A DNA stretch of 64,000 nucleotides from Dryas octopetala (lineage: Eukaryota; Streptophyta; Magnoliopsida; Rosales; Rosaceae). The stretch lies in assembly GCA_963921425.1 (NCBI GenBank), contig OY992833.1, positions 16,409,738-16,473,737 on the forward strand, in the 5' to 3' direction. Shown here one piece after another: positions 24,321-35,559 of the stretch. The notes under the pieces are model-generated. The model was given only the letters and a program-made list of their open reading frames with translations, was not told where the DNA came from and did not search any database. The position numbers were made by a program, and so were the translations under genes. Position 1 is the first letter of the stretch; each line of letters begins with the position of its first letter.

Positions 24321-24755
24321 CAAATCACTTAGCCTCACCCAGACTGTCTCTCGCAGCCCTCGCCCTCTCAGTCTCTCACTTTCTCACTGAATCCTCGCCC
24401 TCTCAGTCTCTCACTCTCTCACTGAATCCTCGCCCTCTCGCCACCCTCGATCTCGCCATCCTCTCACCGAAAACTCAGAAACCCATCCTAGAAAGATCAG
24501 ACTCTCTCTCGCCGTCCTGGCACTCTCGTTCAATCCTCGCCCTGTCGGCACCCTTTCGCCATCCTCCCACCAAAAACCCAGCAAACTCAGAAACCCATCC
24601 TAGCACGTCCATCGCCCATCATACCAGAAAGCTCAGACCCTCTCTCACTGAGTTTCGAAACCTAGAAACCCAGAAAACTCACTCAGACTCTCTCTCTCAC
24701 CGAGTTTCGATCTCTCAGAAACTATAAAACTCCGACTTTGTCTCTCTCACCCAGG
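24321..24755 (+). other. Gene 5' leader-like segment (CT-rich, ends at a splice donor)
   Basis: A CT-rich stretch made of variants of TCTCTCACTGAATCCTCGCCC and ending ACCCAG/GTTAGGGCTTCG is typical of a plant 5' UTR with its first intron donor near 24,755. No AT-rich transposon features interrupt it. It may be a captured promoter/leader, perhaps from the same parent as the vacuolar receptor exons downstream; this is inference. From 24,756 to 28,350 I see no gene. Confidence 0.35.
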
Positions 24756-26211
24756 TTAGGGCTTCGATTTGTTTACATTTGATTTTGTAGTTTTATTAAT
24801 ATATCAAACTCTCTATCTCTTTCATGAATTTAATATTTGGATTTTAAACTAATTTATGCTGGCTCAGAAACAGGCACTTGCAGCAATTTAACCTGAAGCC
24901 AAGACACATTGAATGACAAATATTTCTGAGCAGGGATTACCTGTGGTATATTCATTTTTCTAAGGTTCTCCTTTGTGTGTTTGTTTTTGTTAGGAATAAA
25001 TTTGACTATGACTATGCACAGGGGACAATTACATGCATTAGTTTTATTAAAGAGTGGACAGTTTAGGAATATATGAAGGATTATCACAGTGCACACCTTT
25101 ATTTCTTTACTATTGATTCTGAATATCATCTTTTCTTTGACCTCTGATATATGAAGGATTACTACCTTTCCAAGTAATTGACTGCGTACTATTTTTTCGT
25201 GTGGCAATAAGAGTTTTTTCATTTGTAGTGAATAGTTATAGCTTTCCCTTTTTTCTTTTTAATTTGTGCAAGGAAAAAGAAAAGTGGGGTTTGTTTTTAT
25301 GCTCTTTTTCTTTTCAAAATCTTGGAAAGGGGGGAGGAGTAAGTAAGTGGGGCTGATTTGTCAGGCTATTTTATTTTCCATGAAGGTTTAAAATTAGATA
25401 TACTTTACGATGATGAGGTTCCGTTGAAATTATTCAGAAACTTGATCAGGTGGAGAGCAATATTTCTAAATAACTGGAAGGTATGAGATCATGCGTAGTA
25501 TGGGTTTGTTGATCACCCTTGTAGGCTGGGTCTACAATTCATATGATGACATCCACAAACTGGAAATGCATGCACTGTTTAGCTCTTCCACTGTTTTTGG
25601 GTGTCAACATTCATTAACTAAACTTTGCACTAGTTGAAAGACAGTATTGCTTTAGGGAGAACAAATTGAAAGTTTTACTTTACCTTAACTTTAAAGCCCA
25701 TGGTACATTTTGAAGCCATGGTAGACAGTCAAGTGAGATGTATATGTTCGTATTGAAATTATCTTGTTAATACATTGTTTCTACCTAATCTTTTTACGTA
25801 AAAAGTAATCTTGTTTTGACTAAATGATTTTACTTTTATGCATCTCTTAATCAAAATTTGTAAACTATATTACTTTTTTGCTCTATGGAAATACACGCAG
25901 TACTTTTGATCCTCACATCTTAATTACATTGTAGATTCCCTTCCTCTGAAAAAGCTTCTAAACGAAGAAACTCTTAAGTGGTTTCAGCTAAAGGCCCACT
26001 GAGCATACCTGGGGATTACTCACGAAAGCCCCCAGTAGGAGGTAATTTACACTTTGTCGAATTACATATATATAACCACAACGTTTGTAGTTTTTCAATT
26101 GACTAGTGCTTGCATGTTCTGTTTACTTGTTTAATAGGAACACTGACTTCCACATTTGAGAAATAGATTTCACATCTAGACAATTGGCAAGAGGAGGTCT
26201 ACCTGAAGGTA

Positions 26212-26214
<3 letters not shown>

Positions 26215-26270
<56 letters not shown>
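26215..26270. repeat. (TC)n microsatellite
   Basis: An uninterrupted run of about 28 TC dinucleotides, continuing imperfectly to about 26,298. Confidence 0.95.
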
Positions 26271-26276
<6 letters not shown>

Positions 26277-28367
26277 TCTATCTCTCCCTCTCTCTCTTAC
26301 TTTGAGAATCTATGGTGACTGTCTTTTCTACTATCTATTTGGGTAGTGTTGTGAAGATATACAAGTTGTAAGAGCGATTGCTTACTTAATATGAAATATA
26401 AGTAGGAATAATCTGTTTAGTATAAAAGTAGGAATAATCTGCTTACTTAATATGAAATATAAGTAGGAATAATCTGCTTACTTATTATGCATTCTCATTT
26501 ATCACCATGGTTGACCATTCTCTTTTCATCATTAGAATAAATTAAATGCATCTTTGCCTTTCCTAAAAACCAATGTAGCTTGTAAGTTAATATTGATGAG
26601 GCCACATCCAACAAGTTGATATAACTATGGTTCTTTCTTGTCCTTGTCTTGTTTGGAATGAGTCGAATGACATGGGTCTTGTTATGGGCAACAACTTGAT
26701 CTCTTTCAACTTCTGCAGGGAAGAGAAGAGGAGAGGTCTAAGGAAAAACAAAGCTGCCAGCAATAACAATGGTAGTGGAGAGTGAGCAATGGACAACCTT
26801 CCAAGTATGGGTGGTAAGTTACTGTAGGGGAATTAATGAGATGCTTCACTGGGAAGTAGATTGGCTTATGAAAACTCTGCAGGGACTCATTGTAGCATGA
26901 TACTTTCTTTGTAGCTAGGAATGAATCAGTTTCATATAGCTGGACTTCTGTTCTTTGTAGAAGTCCATAAAGTTTTGTTTAGTTCCTTTTGTTATTGGTT
27001 TTTGGCCAACAATTTGTTTGTTTGTTGAGAGCAGGAAAATGAATTAATATATTATTGTTTCAGAAACTCAAATAGTCAAATTTCTTGTATAGATCCCCAG
27101 TCCGAAACTCTCACTGAATCTCTTTCTCCCTTAATTTCCTGCTCGATCTCTTTCGCTGTTTCCTTCTCATCGATTCTCTCCTTGTAAGAGGCAATCCACA
27201 CCTAATGTCATTTTAGTGGTCATCTCTTTTGCACAACAGAGAAAAGTAGAAAGAACATGCTCAAATCAGTAGTTGTCGATGGTACTCTTCTAGTTTCTTG
27301 GTTTGTTTTCGTTCTACTGTTGTGTGCTTGAGAATACCCATAGGTTTCAATGGAACAAAGAAACATAATCATGTTCTGCTGTGCAAATATGCGCTATGGA
27401 TTCTTGTTTCCTTTCACATGCATCCCAGTAACTAACTTGCACACAAGTAAAAACTATTTAGCAATGGCCTTTTGAACTTGTTTCTAAGACACTTAACATT
27501 TAAACTTAGATGTGTTATGGGATTAATTGACTTTGAGTTTTAAGGAGACTATAGTAAGTTTCAATTTTCTTAAACATCCAACTTCAATAGAAGTTGAGTT
27601 GGTAATCACATATTTTGTTTATTCTAGTTTCCAGGATATGAAAGAAGACATTTAAACCAACTCGAAAGTTTTCACAAATTCAAGTTTGAAGAAGGCAGTA
27701 AAGATGCACCCCTGGCCTTCAAATTGCTCTGAGAAGTGATGTGAAGGACCAGTGCTTTCCTTTGGCTGTTAATTGTGCCTCTGTTATATGCTGCAGGGTC
27801 TCTACAAAACAGAAGGATTTGGTAGGTCTATTATATATAATCTTCATTTTAGAATAATATGTTGGTTTTGACTTGCAATAGAGCAGATGTAATTGGACAC
27901 TTGATGAAATTTATATGAATAATACTTGAGAAATGTTTAGCCTTTTCTTTTCCTTAGATGATGCTGGTTCAGATCAATTTGTAGCTTTCAACTAAATTTA
28001 TCACTTGTTATGGTTTTCTTTTGTAGGTTTGTATGTCAAGGGTAGTTAGTACGTACTCTGCATTGGGGTTTATTAGTGGTTTTTTTGTAGTTGCGTGTGA
28101 ATTATTGGAAAGATTTTCAAACATGTCATGCAGATTGGCCTGTAATGAGTTACAAGGAATTGTGTTAATGCATATTGGACTATAATGAGTTCCACAAAGC
28201 TAGGAAGACTGATATTTTGATTAACATACTCTGCAGTTGAAGGAGCATTTGAGGATGAGAATACTGGTATGTTTACTTTCTTATCTATTTTGTTTAATTT
28301 GTTTTCTATGTAAATGTCATCATAAGAAGGAAAAATTGATAACTTTTATTGCTGCTTTTGTACTGTG

Positions 28368-29365
28368 ACAACTGAGCCAGCTGTTTGTTTGAGTACTGGT
28401 AAGCCCCTCTTGTTAGTATGGTGTTTTATTATATGTTTGTTATTTTTTCATTCTGGGCTTGAATGTTGTGTTCACTATTTATTCATGGTAGATGTTGAGA
28501 CGAATGCGTGCTTGGATAACAATGGTGGTTGCTGGCAAAATAAAGCAGCCAACCTCACAGCCTGCAAGGTATAGATCATAACTTACTAGCTCATCACATG
28601 CTTTTTGACAAATCAGAAAATCGTGTATTTTAACTCCTCTTCTTTGGGACTTCAGCTCGCACACTCAGGATACATTTCGTGGGAGGGTTTTTGAGTGCCC
28701 CCTAGTTGATGGTGTGCAGTTCAAAGGAGATGGTTACACTAGCTGTGAAGGTAAAACGAAAAAACTATATATTTTTTGTTTATGTCAAAAAAGACATGAA
28801 AATTAAATAGAGAAGGCAAAAGTGTGGTTAAAAAAAATTGTGGATTTTTTTAATGCTCCTGGTTTTGCATTCAAGTTGGTCAAAAGGTTTGATCAGGATT
28901 TAATGATCCTAGTTGTTTATATCTAGATATTGCAGACTTAGTTCTAAAAATAAATATGTATGGGTTACAGATCAATGGAAATCTGCACTGAAATTTTAGT
29001 GCTTATATTCTTCTTCATGTTAATCAAATTATAGCTAGAATACTTCCACTTTGCAAAAGTTTTCCTTTTGTTGCACATTGTATTTCAATATATTAATATT
29101 ACCATTGGCTTCCAGCGAGTGGGCCTGGGAGGTGCAAGGTAAACAATGGAGGTGGTTGGCATGAAGCTCAAGATGGACATGCATATTCTGCTTGTACGGT
29201 AAGTGATCTTTATGTGTTCCCTTTTTTTAAAAAAAAAAAAAAAACATTCTGCTCTTGGAAAATATATTTATTTTAAATTCCTATTATTTCTCTAAACATG
29301 ATGATGGAGAGGTCAAATACAAGTGTCATGCTGGGTTTAAAGGTGATGGTGTCAAAAGTTGTGAA
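28368..29365 (+). pseudogene. Vacuolar sorting receptor (VSR/BP-80-like) EGF-domain exon fragments
   Basis: VSRs are type I membrane receptors that carry proteins from Golgi to vacuole. Here exon remnants follow in order: [11 protein letters not shown] (28,368-28,398), [20 protein letters not shown] (28,492-28,568), [20 protein letters not shown] (about 28,667-28,751), SGPGRCKVNNGGGWHEAQDG (about 29,116-29,200) and DDGEVKYKCHAGFKGDG (about 29,303-29,365). Intron borders are mostly preserved, so this was copied from genomic DNA, not from mRNA. Cysteines of the EGF repeats are lost (RVFECP where the family has RVCECP; GGGW for GGCW). The luminal PA domain upstream and the TM/tail downstream were not found. 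It lies inside the MULE. Confidence 0.75.
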
Positions 29366-31249
29366 GGTAAGAGAAATTAACGACTTGGTATTTTTTGTTG
29401 TTGTTTTTCAATTTCACTGTAATAGGAAATAAATCTAGTAATGCATTGATGTCTAAATAGCTCAAGTTCAGAAATTAAAGTCATGTTTTTGTACTGTGAC
29501 AACAATGGTTCGATGCAATATATTGCCAATTTTGAAGGTAATCAACGCCCAGCCTGGGGATGCAAAGGGACTAATGTAAGTGAACGTTTTTGTTAAGTTT
29601 GGCCGACCATTTGTGCAACCAAAACATTGAAATGTCATAATGCATGTGTTTTGTATTAGGGTAAGGCTGACTGCCATGCCTGGATATGGGTAGATGAGTA
29701 CAAGAACTGTTGATTCACCAATGTTTCGGCATCACAACCACCCAAAGATACCGGAGTGTCAAATGTCGCGGATTCATCACAAGGGTCAGCTGCCCCTGAT
29801 TTATCTCAACAGTCCAGACCCCTAGATTTGGTGGATGAAGAACCTGGGAACGACTATCATTCAGAGTCATCGCCAGACTGCACCCCTGCCAATTAGCGTC
29901 CATGGTGGCCATCTGACTCATCGTGGTCACCTGATCTTGATGAAATTTACTCCCCGTATTAACAAATGTAATTATAATGTGCAAAACTGGTTGTGATGTC
30001 ACTAAACTTGGCAGGCTACAATCAGGAAGATTGCTGTTACTCTTGATTAATTTTGCAGTTTTCATGTTGTGAGAATTGCTTCTTGGGTATCTGCTTGGTT
30101 ATTGTTGTACTAAGACTCAATCTAAGTACTATGGATGAAGTGTATGCTTGGCCATTTTATTTTATGCATTTTGTTCGTTCTGTTGTTTATGGATGTGAGT
30201 AATGTGACTGTGTATATATGAATACGTGGCTGCATTGTTTGGTAAATAAATGACGTATCGGTGTGCATCCTGAAAATTATGACAATTAAGTTATTGAGAC
30301 GTTAATAAGTTCATGTTCGTTAGTAAATATTCAGGCACTCCAATTTAAACTAGCAGAGGATAATTGGGTATGTTAGACTAGACAAATACATTCATTTAAG
30401 AAGAGATGCTGAAAAACATAATGTCATGGGCAGGGGCTTGCCTCTGTAATAATATGCCTTATAGGAACCCTAGTTGTGCACGAGGATGCAGTAGACCTAT
30501 CATTCAATCCCATGCAGAGTTCCATGTGTCCAAGAAGGAGGCAGATTCTTCAACAGATGCTGCCTCTGGCGCGTTTCCAGACTAGTCAAACTGTGTAATT
30601 TTGGATTGCATGTCAAAACCTGATTGTCAAACAGGAGCCCGTATTGAGCACTCTGAGAATGCAATTGCCCTTTCGTGTATACACAGTTGCAGTGCGAAAC
30701 CTTTTTTTGGCCCAGTGATATTCAGCAACATGTAAATGCTTGATTCTAACATTGCTTGTTTATTAAGTCAAAACTATTACAAGGGGATCAATTAAATTTA
30801 TAGTCTTTATGAAACTAGACAAACTCACATCTCCACGAAAAAGTTAAGTACATGTAGGGAATCAAATTGTAAGAGAAATGAGCTAAAAGGCTTCCGCCAA
30901 AATATATTAGTAGGAACCACAGTTACTGTCTAAATGTATAAATATGAGTGGTTTGGGTTTTGGTTAAATTAGAAACTTAAACTTAAACCCTATATTATAT
31001 ATCCTAAATCCTATTGTGTTTTTTTAAAATTTTAAATCCTATAACTTACCCAATACCCTATACCTTAAGACTATATTTCATAGTTGGTAATATGGTATAT
31101 AACTATAGAAGCAATTTTGTTCAGAATTTTGGATTGCATGTCAAAACCTGATTGTCAAACAGGAGCTTGTATTTAGTAGTCTGCGAATGCAATTGCCCTT
31201 TCGTCTATACACAGTTGCAGTGTGAAACGATTTTTGGCCCAGTGATGAA
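29366..31249. other. MULE interior without a gene; array-leader modules
   Basis: No supported coding region. A leader-type module at 30,567-30,725 (CTCTGGCGCGTTTCCAGAC, then CCTGATTGTCAAACAGGAGC) and a second copy at about 31,128-31,249 precede array 2. The segment 30,925-31,010 repeats 21,480-21,590 (GTCTAAATGTATAAATATG), so the whole block of AT flank, leader and array occurs twice in the MULE. Confidence 0.55.
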
Positions 31250-33608
31250 GTTACCATTCTCTTGATGTTTGGTTCAAGAAAATGGTAACTTGGATCAACA
31301 AAATGGTAACTTACCAATTTTTGACAAAAAGTTACCATTTCTTGAGAAAAAAAATCAAGAAAATGGTAACTTTGGTCAAGGTTGGGCTTGGTTACCACTT
31401 TCGTGATCAAAGTTACCATTTTCTTGATCGAACGATCAAGAAAGTGGTAACGTTTTTGCCCCACTGATTTGGTTACCAGTTTCTTGAGGATTGGTTCAAG
31501 AAAATGGTAACTTGGGTCAAGAAAATGGTAACTTACCATTGCTTGAGAAAAAGTTACCATTTCTTGAGAAAAATAATCAAGAAAATGATAACTTTGGTCA
31601 AGATTTGGCTTCGTTACCATATTCTTGACTGAGGTTACCATTTTCTTGATCGAACGATCAAGAAAGTGGTAACATTTGTTGCCCCACTGATTTGGTTACC
31701 ATTTTCTTGATGTTTGGTTCAAGAAAATGGTAACTTGGATCAAGAAAATGGTAACTTACCATTTCTTGAGAAAAAGTTACCATTTCTTGAGAAAAAAATC
31801 AAGAAAATGGTAACTTTGGTCAAGGTTGGGCTTGGTTACCACTTTCGTGATCGAAGTTACCATTTTCTTGATCGAACGATCAAGAAAGTGGTAACGTTTT
31901 TGCCCCACTGATTTGGTTACCAGTTTCTTGAGGATTGGTTCAAGAAAATGGTAACTTGGGTCAAGAAAATGGTAACTTACCATTTCTTGAGAAAAAGTTA
32001 CCATTTCTTGAGAAAAATAATCAAGAAAATGATAACTTTGGTCAAGATTTGGCTTCGTTACCATATTCTTGACTGAGGTTACCATTTTCTTGATCGAACG
32101 ATCAAGAAAGTGGTAACATTTTTTGCCCCACTGATTTGGTTACCATTTTCTTGATATTTGGTTCAAGAAAATGGTAACTTGGATCAAGAAAATGGTAACT
32201 TACCATTTCTTGAGAAAAAGTTACCATTTCTTGAGAAAAAAAATTAAGAAAATGGTAACTTTGGTCAAGGTTGGGCTTGGTTACCACTTTCTTGATCAAA
32301 GTTACCATTTTCTTGATCGAACAATCAAGAAAGTGGTAACGATTTTTTCTTGGCTGATTTGGTTACCATTTTCTTGAGGATTGGTTCAAGAAAATGGTAA
32401 CTTGGACCAAGAAAATGGTAACTTACCATTTCTTGAGAAAAAATTACCATTTCTTGAGGAAAAAAATCAAGAAAATGGTAACTTTGGTCAAGGTTGGGAT
32501 TGGTTACCACATTCTTGAACCAAGTTACCATTTTCTTGATCGAACGATCAAGAAAGTGGTAACGTTTTTTGCTTGGCTGATTTGGTTACCATTTTCTTGA
32601 GGATTGGTTCAAGAAAATGGTAACTTCAATCAAGAAAATGGTAACTTACCATTTCTTGAGAAAAAGTTACCATTTTTTGAGGAAAAAAATCAAGAAAGTG
32701 GTAACTTTGGTCAAGATTGGGCTTCGTTACCACATTCTTGAACCAAGTTACCATTTTCTTGATCGAATGATCAAGAAAGTGGTAACGTTTTTTGCTTGGC
32801 TGATTTGGTTACCATTTTCTTGAGGATTGGTTCAAGAAAATGGTAACTTGAATCAAGAAAATGGTAACTTACCATTTCTTGAGAAAAAGTTACCATTTTT
32901 TGAGGAAAAAAATCAAGAAAGTGGTAACTTTGGTCAAGATTGGGCTTCGTTACCACATTCTTGAACCAAGTTACCATTTTCTTGATCGAATGATCAAGAA
33001 AGTGGTAACGTTTTTTGCCCCACTGATTTGGTTACCATTTCTTGAGGATTGGTTCAAGAAAATGGTAACTTGGATCAAGAAAATGGTAACTTACCATTTC
33101 TTGAGAAAAAGTTACCATTTCTTGAGGAAAAAAATCAAGAAAATGGTAACTTTGGTCAAGATTGGGCTTGGTTACCATATTCTTGAACCAAGTTACCATT
33201 TTCTTGATCGAACGATCAAGAAAGTGGTAACGTTTTTTGCCTCACTAATTTGTTACCATTTTCTTGATGTTTGGTTCAAGAATATGGTAACTTTGATCAA
33301 GAAAATGGTAACTTACCATTTCTTGAGAACAAGTAACCATTTCTTGAGGAAAAAAATCAAAAAAATGATAATTTTGGTCATGATTGGGCTTGGTTACCAC
33401 ATTCTTGAACCAAGTTACCATTTTCTTGATCAAACGATCAAAAAAGTGGTAACTTGGTTTGAGGCAAGGTTTTGGTTACCATTTTCTTGATGTTTGGTTC
33501 AAGAAAATGGTAACTTGGATCAAGAATATGGTAAGTTACCACATCTTGATCAAGAGTTACCATTATCTTGAGAGATGCATCAAAAAATTGGTAAAACTTG
33601 TTTACCAG
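31250..33608. repeat. Tandem array 2 of palindromic motifs (about 223-bp unit)
   Basis: Same motif and unit as array 1, in the same orientation, with about ten units. Frame starts repeat at 32,171, 32,394 and 32,617. The blocks at about 31,260-31,690 and 31,690-32,115 are nearly identical, as are two neighbouring units near 32,617-33,060, which shows recent local expansion. It ends with a GATGCATC variant like array 1, then a T-rich run and the MULE terminus. Confidence 0.92.
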
Positions 33609-33618
33609 TTTAGCAGGT

Positions 33619-33650
<32 letters not shown>

Positions 33651-33689
33651 TGCAGGCATTCTATGCCTGCAGTCATTATAGAAGCTCCC

Positions 33690-34935
33690 TTGAAAAGTAG
33701 GATGGGATATGTCCAGTAATTAGATTGTCAGAAAAATAAAGCCATTCAATGTTAGGAAGGTCAACTTTGGTGTATGATGGGAAAGTTCCAGTAAGGGAAT
33801 TAGATGATGCGGAGAAAGTTTGTAAGGAGGAGATGTTGAAAATTTCATGAGGTATTTCACCAGTAAGGTTATTCATACCAATATTCAATTCAAGAAGACT
33901 AGAAAGACGCCCCAAATCCCTCGGAATACTGCCCGCAATGTAATTGGATGTAATATCAAAGGCTTTCAAGTTTGACAAGTTACCTATTTTGGGAGGTATA
34001 GTGCCAGTCAACCTATTGTTGCCAAGATAAAGCGTTTCAAGATTTTGTAAACTCCCAATTTCTTCTGGAATACTTCCGGAAAGCATATTGTATGATAGAG
34101 AGAGGACCCCAATCTCTCTGCATTGATCAATTGTCGAAGGGATCTGGCCACTGAGTTCGTTGGACGAAAGCCAAAGGTATTGAATATTAGGCCAATGATG
34201 GCAAAGATCCACTGGCAGAGTTCCTGAAATGTTATTTTCACCTAGAGATAAAAGAACTAGAGAAGAAAGGTTGAGAAGAGCAGAAGGGAATGACCATGTG
34301 AGGCCATTTGTGCCCAAACTCAATTCTTCTAATGTTCGAATGTTACCCAAAGATGATGGAATTTCACCCACAAGATTGTTTGCTCCAAGATATAATTTCT
34401 GAAGCCTGGGTAAGGAAGCCAACTCTTTAGGTATTTGACCACTTAGCCTGTTTAGTGCGAGGGATATGGTGTTGAGCTTCTTGCAACGATCTAAAGTTGG
34501 AGGGATGTTTCCTTCCAACCGGTTACTTTGTAATATAAGAATCTCCAAGCGACGCAAACGACTGATTTCATTGGGCAAGACCCCAAAGAAGCTGTTATTT
34601 CGTAGATCAAGTGAGATGAGAAAGGAGAGGTTGCCAATATGAGGGGAAATGGTGCCTTGGAGACTCATATAGGAAAGGTCCAAGGCTGTGACTCTTTGCC
34701 TGTGTTTACTACAAGAGACCCCAATCCAATTGCAGAAGCTTGTTTTGGTGGTCCAATTACCACCCAAGATAGTATTGGTGGGGTCAACTGTGAGTTTAGA
34801 TTTGATGGCAAGGAGGGCAGATTGATCAGTGAAGTTGGAAGGTGAAGATATGGCCAGCTGAGGGAAGCATGAGTACTGCAGCAATGCAAGTACGAGAAAG
34901 AGAATTTGTGGGTTTTGCATGAACATTGTGGGCAT
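33690..34935 (-). pseudogene. Receptor exon 1, upstream part (signal peptide and N-terminal LRRs)
   Basis: Start chosen at the ATG at 34,935 because a strong signal peptide follows at once; the frame stays open upstream but without another ATG. It contains the cap (SALLAIKSKLTVDP ... CNWIGVSC) and about thirteen LRRs to NLITGHIPSYF, where the MULE interrupts. No stop or frameshift was seen within this part. Confidence 0.88.
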
Positions 34936-35212
34936 ATCATGCAAGGTAATTGAAGGCTCAAGTTTTGCTTGTGGAAATGTGCATGCATCATCAGCATTCA
35001 GCCATCCTTTAACTACATACACTAGATCATTTCCTGGTGCTTGACTTGATCAATTAATCAGCAGTTGACCCTTCAACTCCCATCAGTCATGATTAGTGGC
35101 GTAATTAATGGCATTACTTGGACCATCTTTTGTATATAGATCAACCATATATTTATTGAATTATTATTTAATTATTATTGATAAATTCTTGAATTTTATT
35201 GATGATAAAATA

Positions 35213-35414
35213 CAGTAGTGCTAGATATACCACATTTTTATACCATAATTTCATACCACCTTATGTGGCAACTTACATGGCATTCATACATTGGATACTA
35301 AAAAATAAAAAGAAAAATCCAAAAAGAAAAAGAAAAACTCTGTCCAATAAAATAATGACACGTGAGATGGTATAAGAATGTGGTATAAGAAATGTGGTAA
35401 GTATAGCATTATTC
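35213..35414. mobile_element. 202-bp MITE with 9-bp target duplication
   Basis: Flanked by perfect GATAAAATA repeats (35,204-35,212 and 35,415-35,423). Its ends are inverted: the left has GTGCTAGATATACCACATTT, the right has the complement of ATGCTATACTTACCACATTT. It lies in only one arm of the inverted repeat, so it inserted after the inversion/duplication. The duplication size suggests the Mutator superfamily. Confidence 0.85.
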
Positions 35415-35559
35415 GATAAAATATTATTGATCATCTAGCAGTATACCATCAATGATGATCAATAATTTCACCCGTCTACCAGTCATTGATGGTATATATG
35501 ATCAATAATATTTTATCATCAACAAAATTCAAGAATTTATCAAGTGGAAATTGATTTAA

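Larger units (their letters stand above)
18082..33689. mobile_element. Large Mutator-like (MULE) insertion carrying gene fragments
   Basis: The insertion interrupts the receptor LRR exon. TTGAAAAGT (9 bp, the MULE size) flanks it at 18,073-18,081 and 33,690-33,698, and removing the insert with one copy restores in-frame GHIPSYFSNFTKL. The terminal inverted repeats match at 27 of 36 positions; the inner core ACTGCAGGCAT and ATGCCT are identical. The interior holds a nested MITE, two palindrome-rich tandem arrays, a leader-like segment and decayed vacuolar sorting receptor exons. No MURA-type transposase was recognised, so it is probably non-autonomous (Pack-MULE-like), possibly enlarged by later insertions. 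Confidence 0.78.
3440..34935 (-). pseudogene. LRR-XII-type receptor-like kinase (At3g47570/EFR/Xa21-like), split by two large insertions
   Basis: This is a plasma-membrane pattern-receptor-type kinase. The ATG at 34,935 opens MPTMFMQNPQILFLV, a signal peptide. An LRR cap with CNWIGVSC and many LxxLxLxxNxLxGxIP repeats follow. After them come a juxtamembrane-flanked TM helix (YVLPAIASIIILIALIYMV), the glycine loop GVGSFGSVYKG, AVKVLN, HCDLKPSNVLL, and DFGLAK. Cys replaces Arg in HRD, so it is a non-RD kinase, the class typical of innate immune receptors. Exon 1 is 34,935-33,690 joined to 18,072-16,464; the intron is 16,463-15,745; exon 2 is 15,744-15,629 joined to about 3574. Besides the two insertions there is a frame change near 17,760-17,850, another at the A-run near 17,060, and a scrambled 3' end. 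It is not functional. Confidence 0.85.

Noticed and set aside
29715-30065. 116-codon minus-strand frame in the MULE
   Set aside because: No domain, no splice context and no similarity I recognise; likely chance.
18098-33678. CTGCAGGCATT(A/C)(G/T)ATGCC near both ends as a long target duplication of a retroposon
   Set aside because: These words are the inner part of the inverted termini; the true direct repeat is the 9-bp TTGAAAAGT just outside them, which also restores the reading frame.
22789-33719. Many frames of 60-209 codons of the form 'MVTWIKKMVTYHFLRKSYHFL'
   Set aside because: They are translations of the palindromic tandem repeat, appear on both strands at the repeat period, and have no codon or domain evidence.
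34936-35022. Earlier start of the receptor at 35,022
   Set aside because: The codon is GTG and the added peptide would precede the signal peptide; the ATG at 34,935 fits better.
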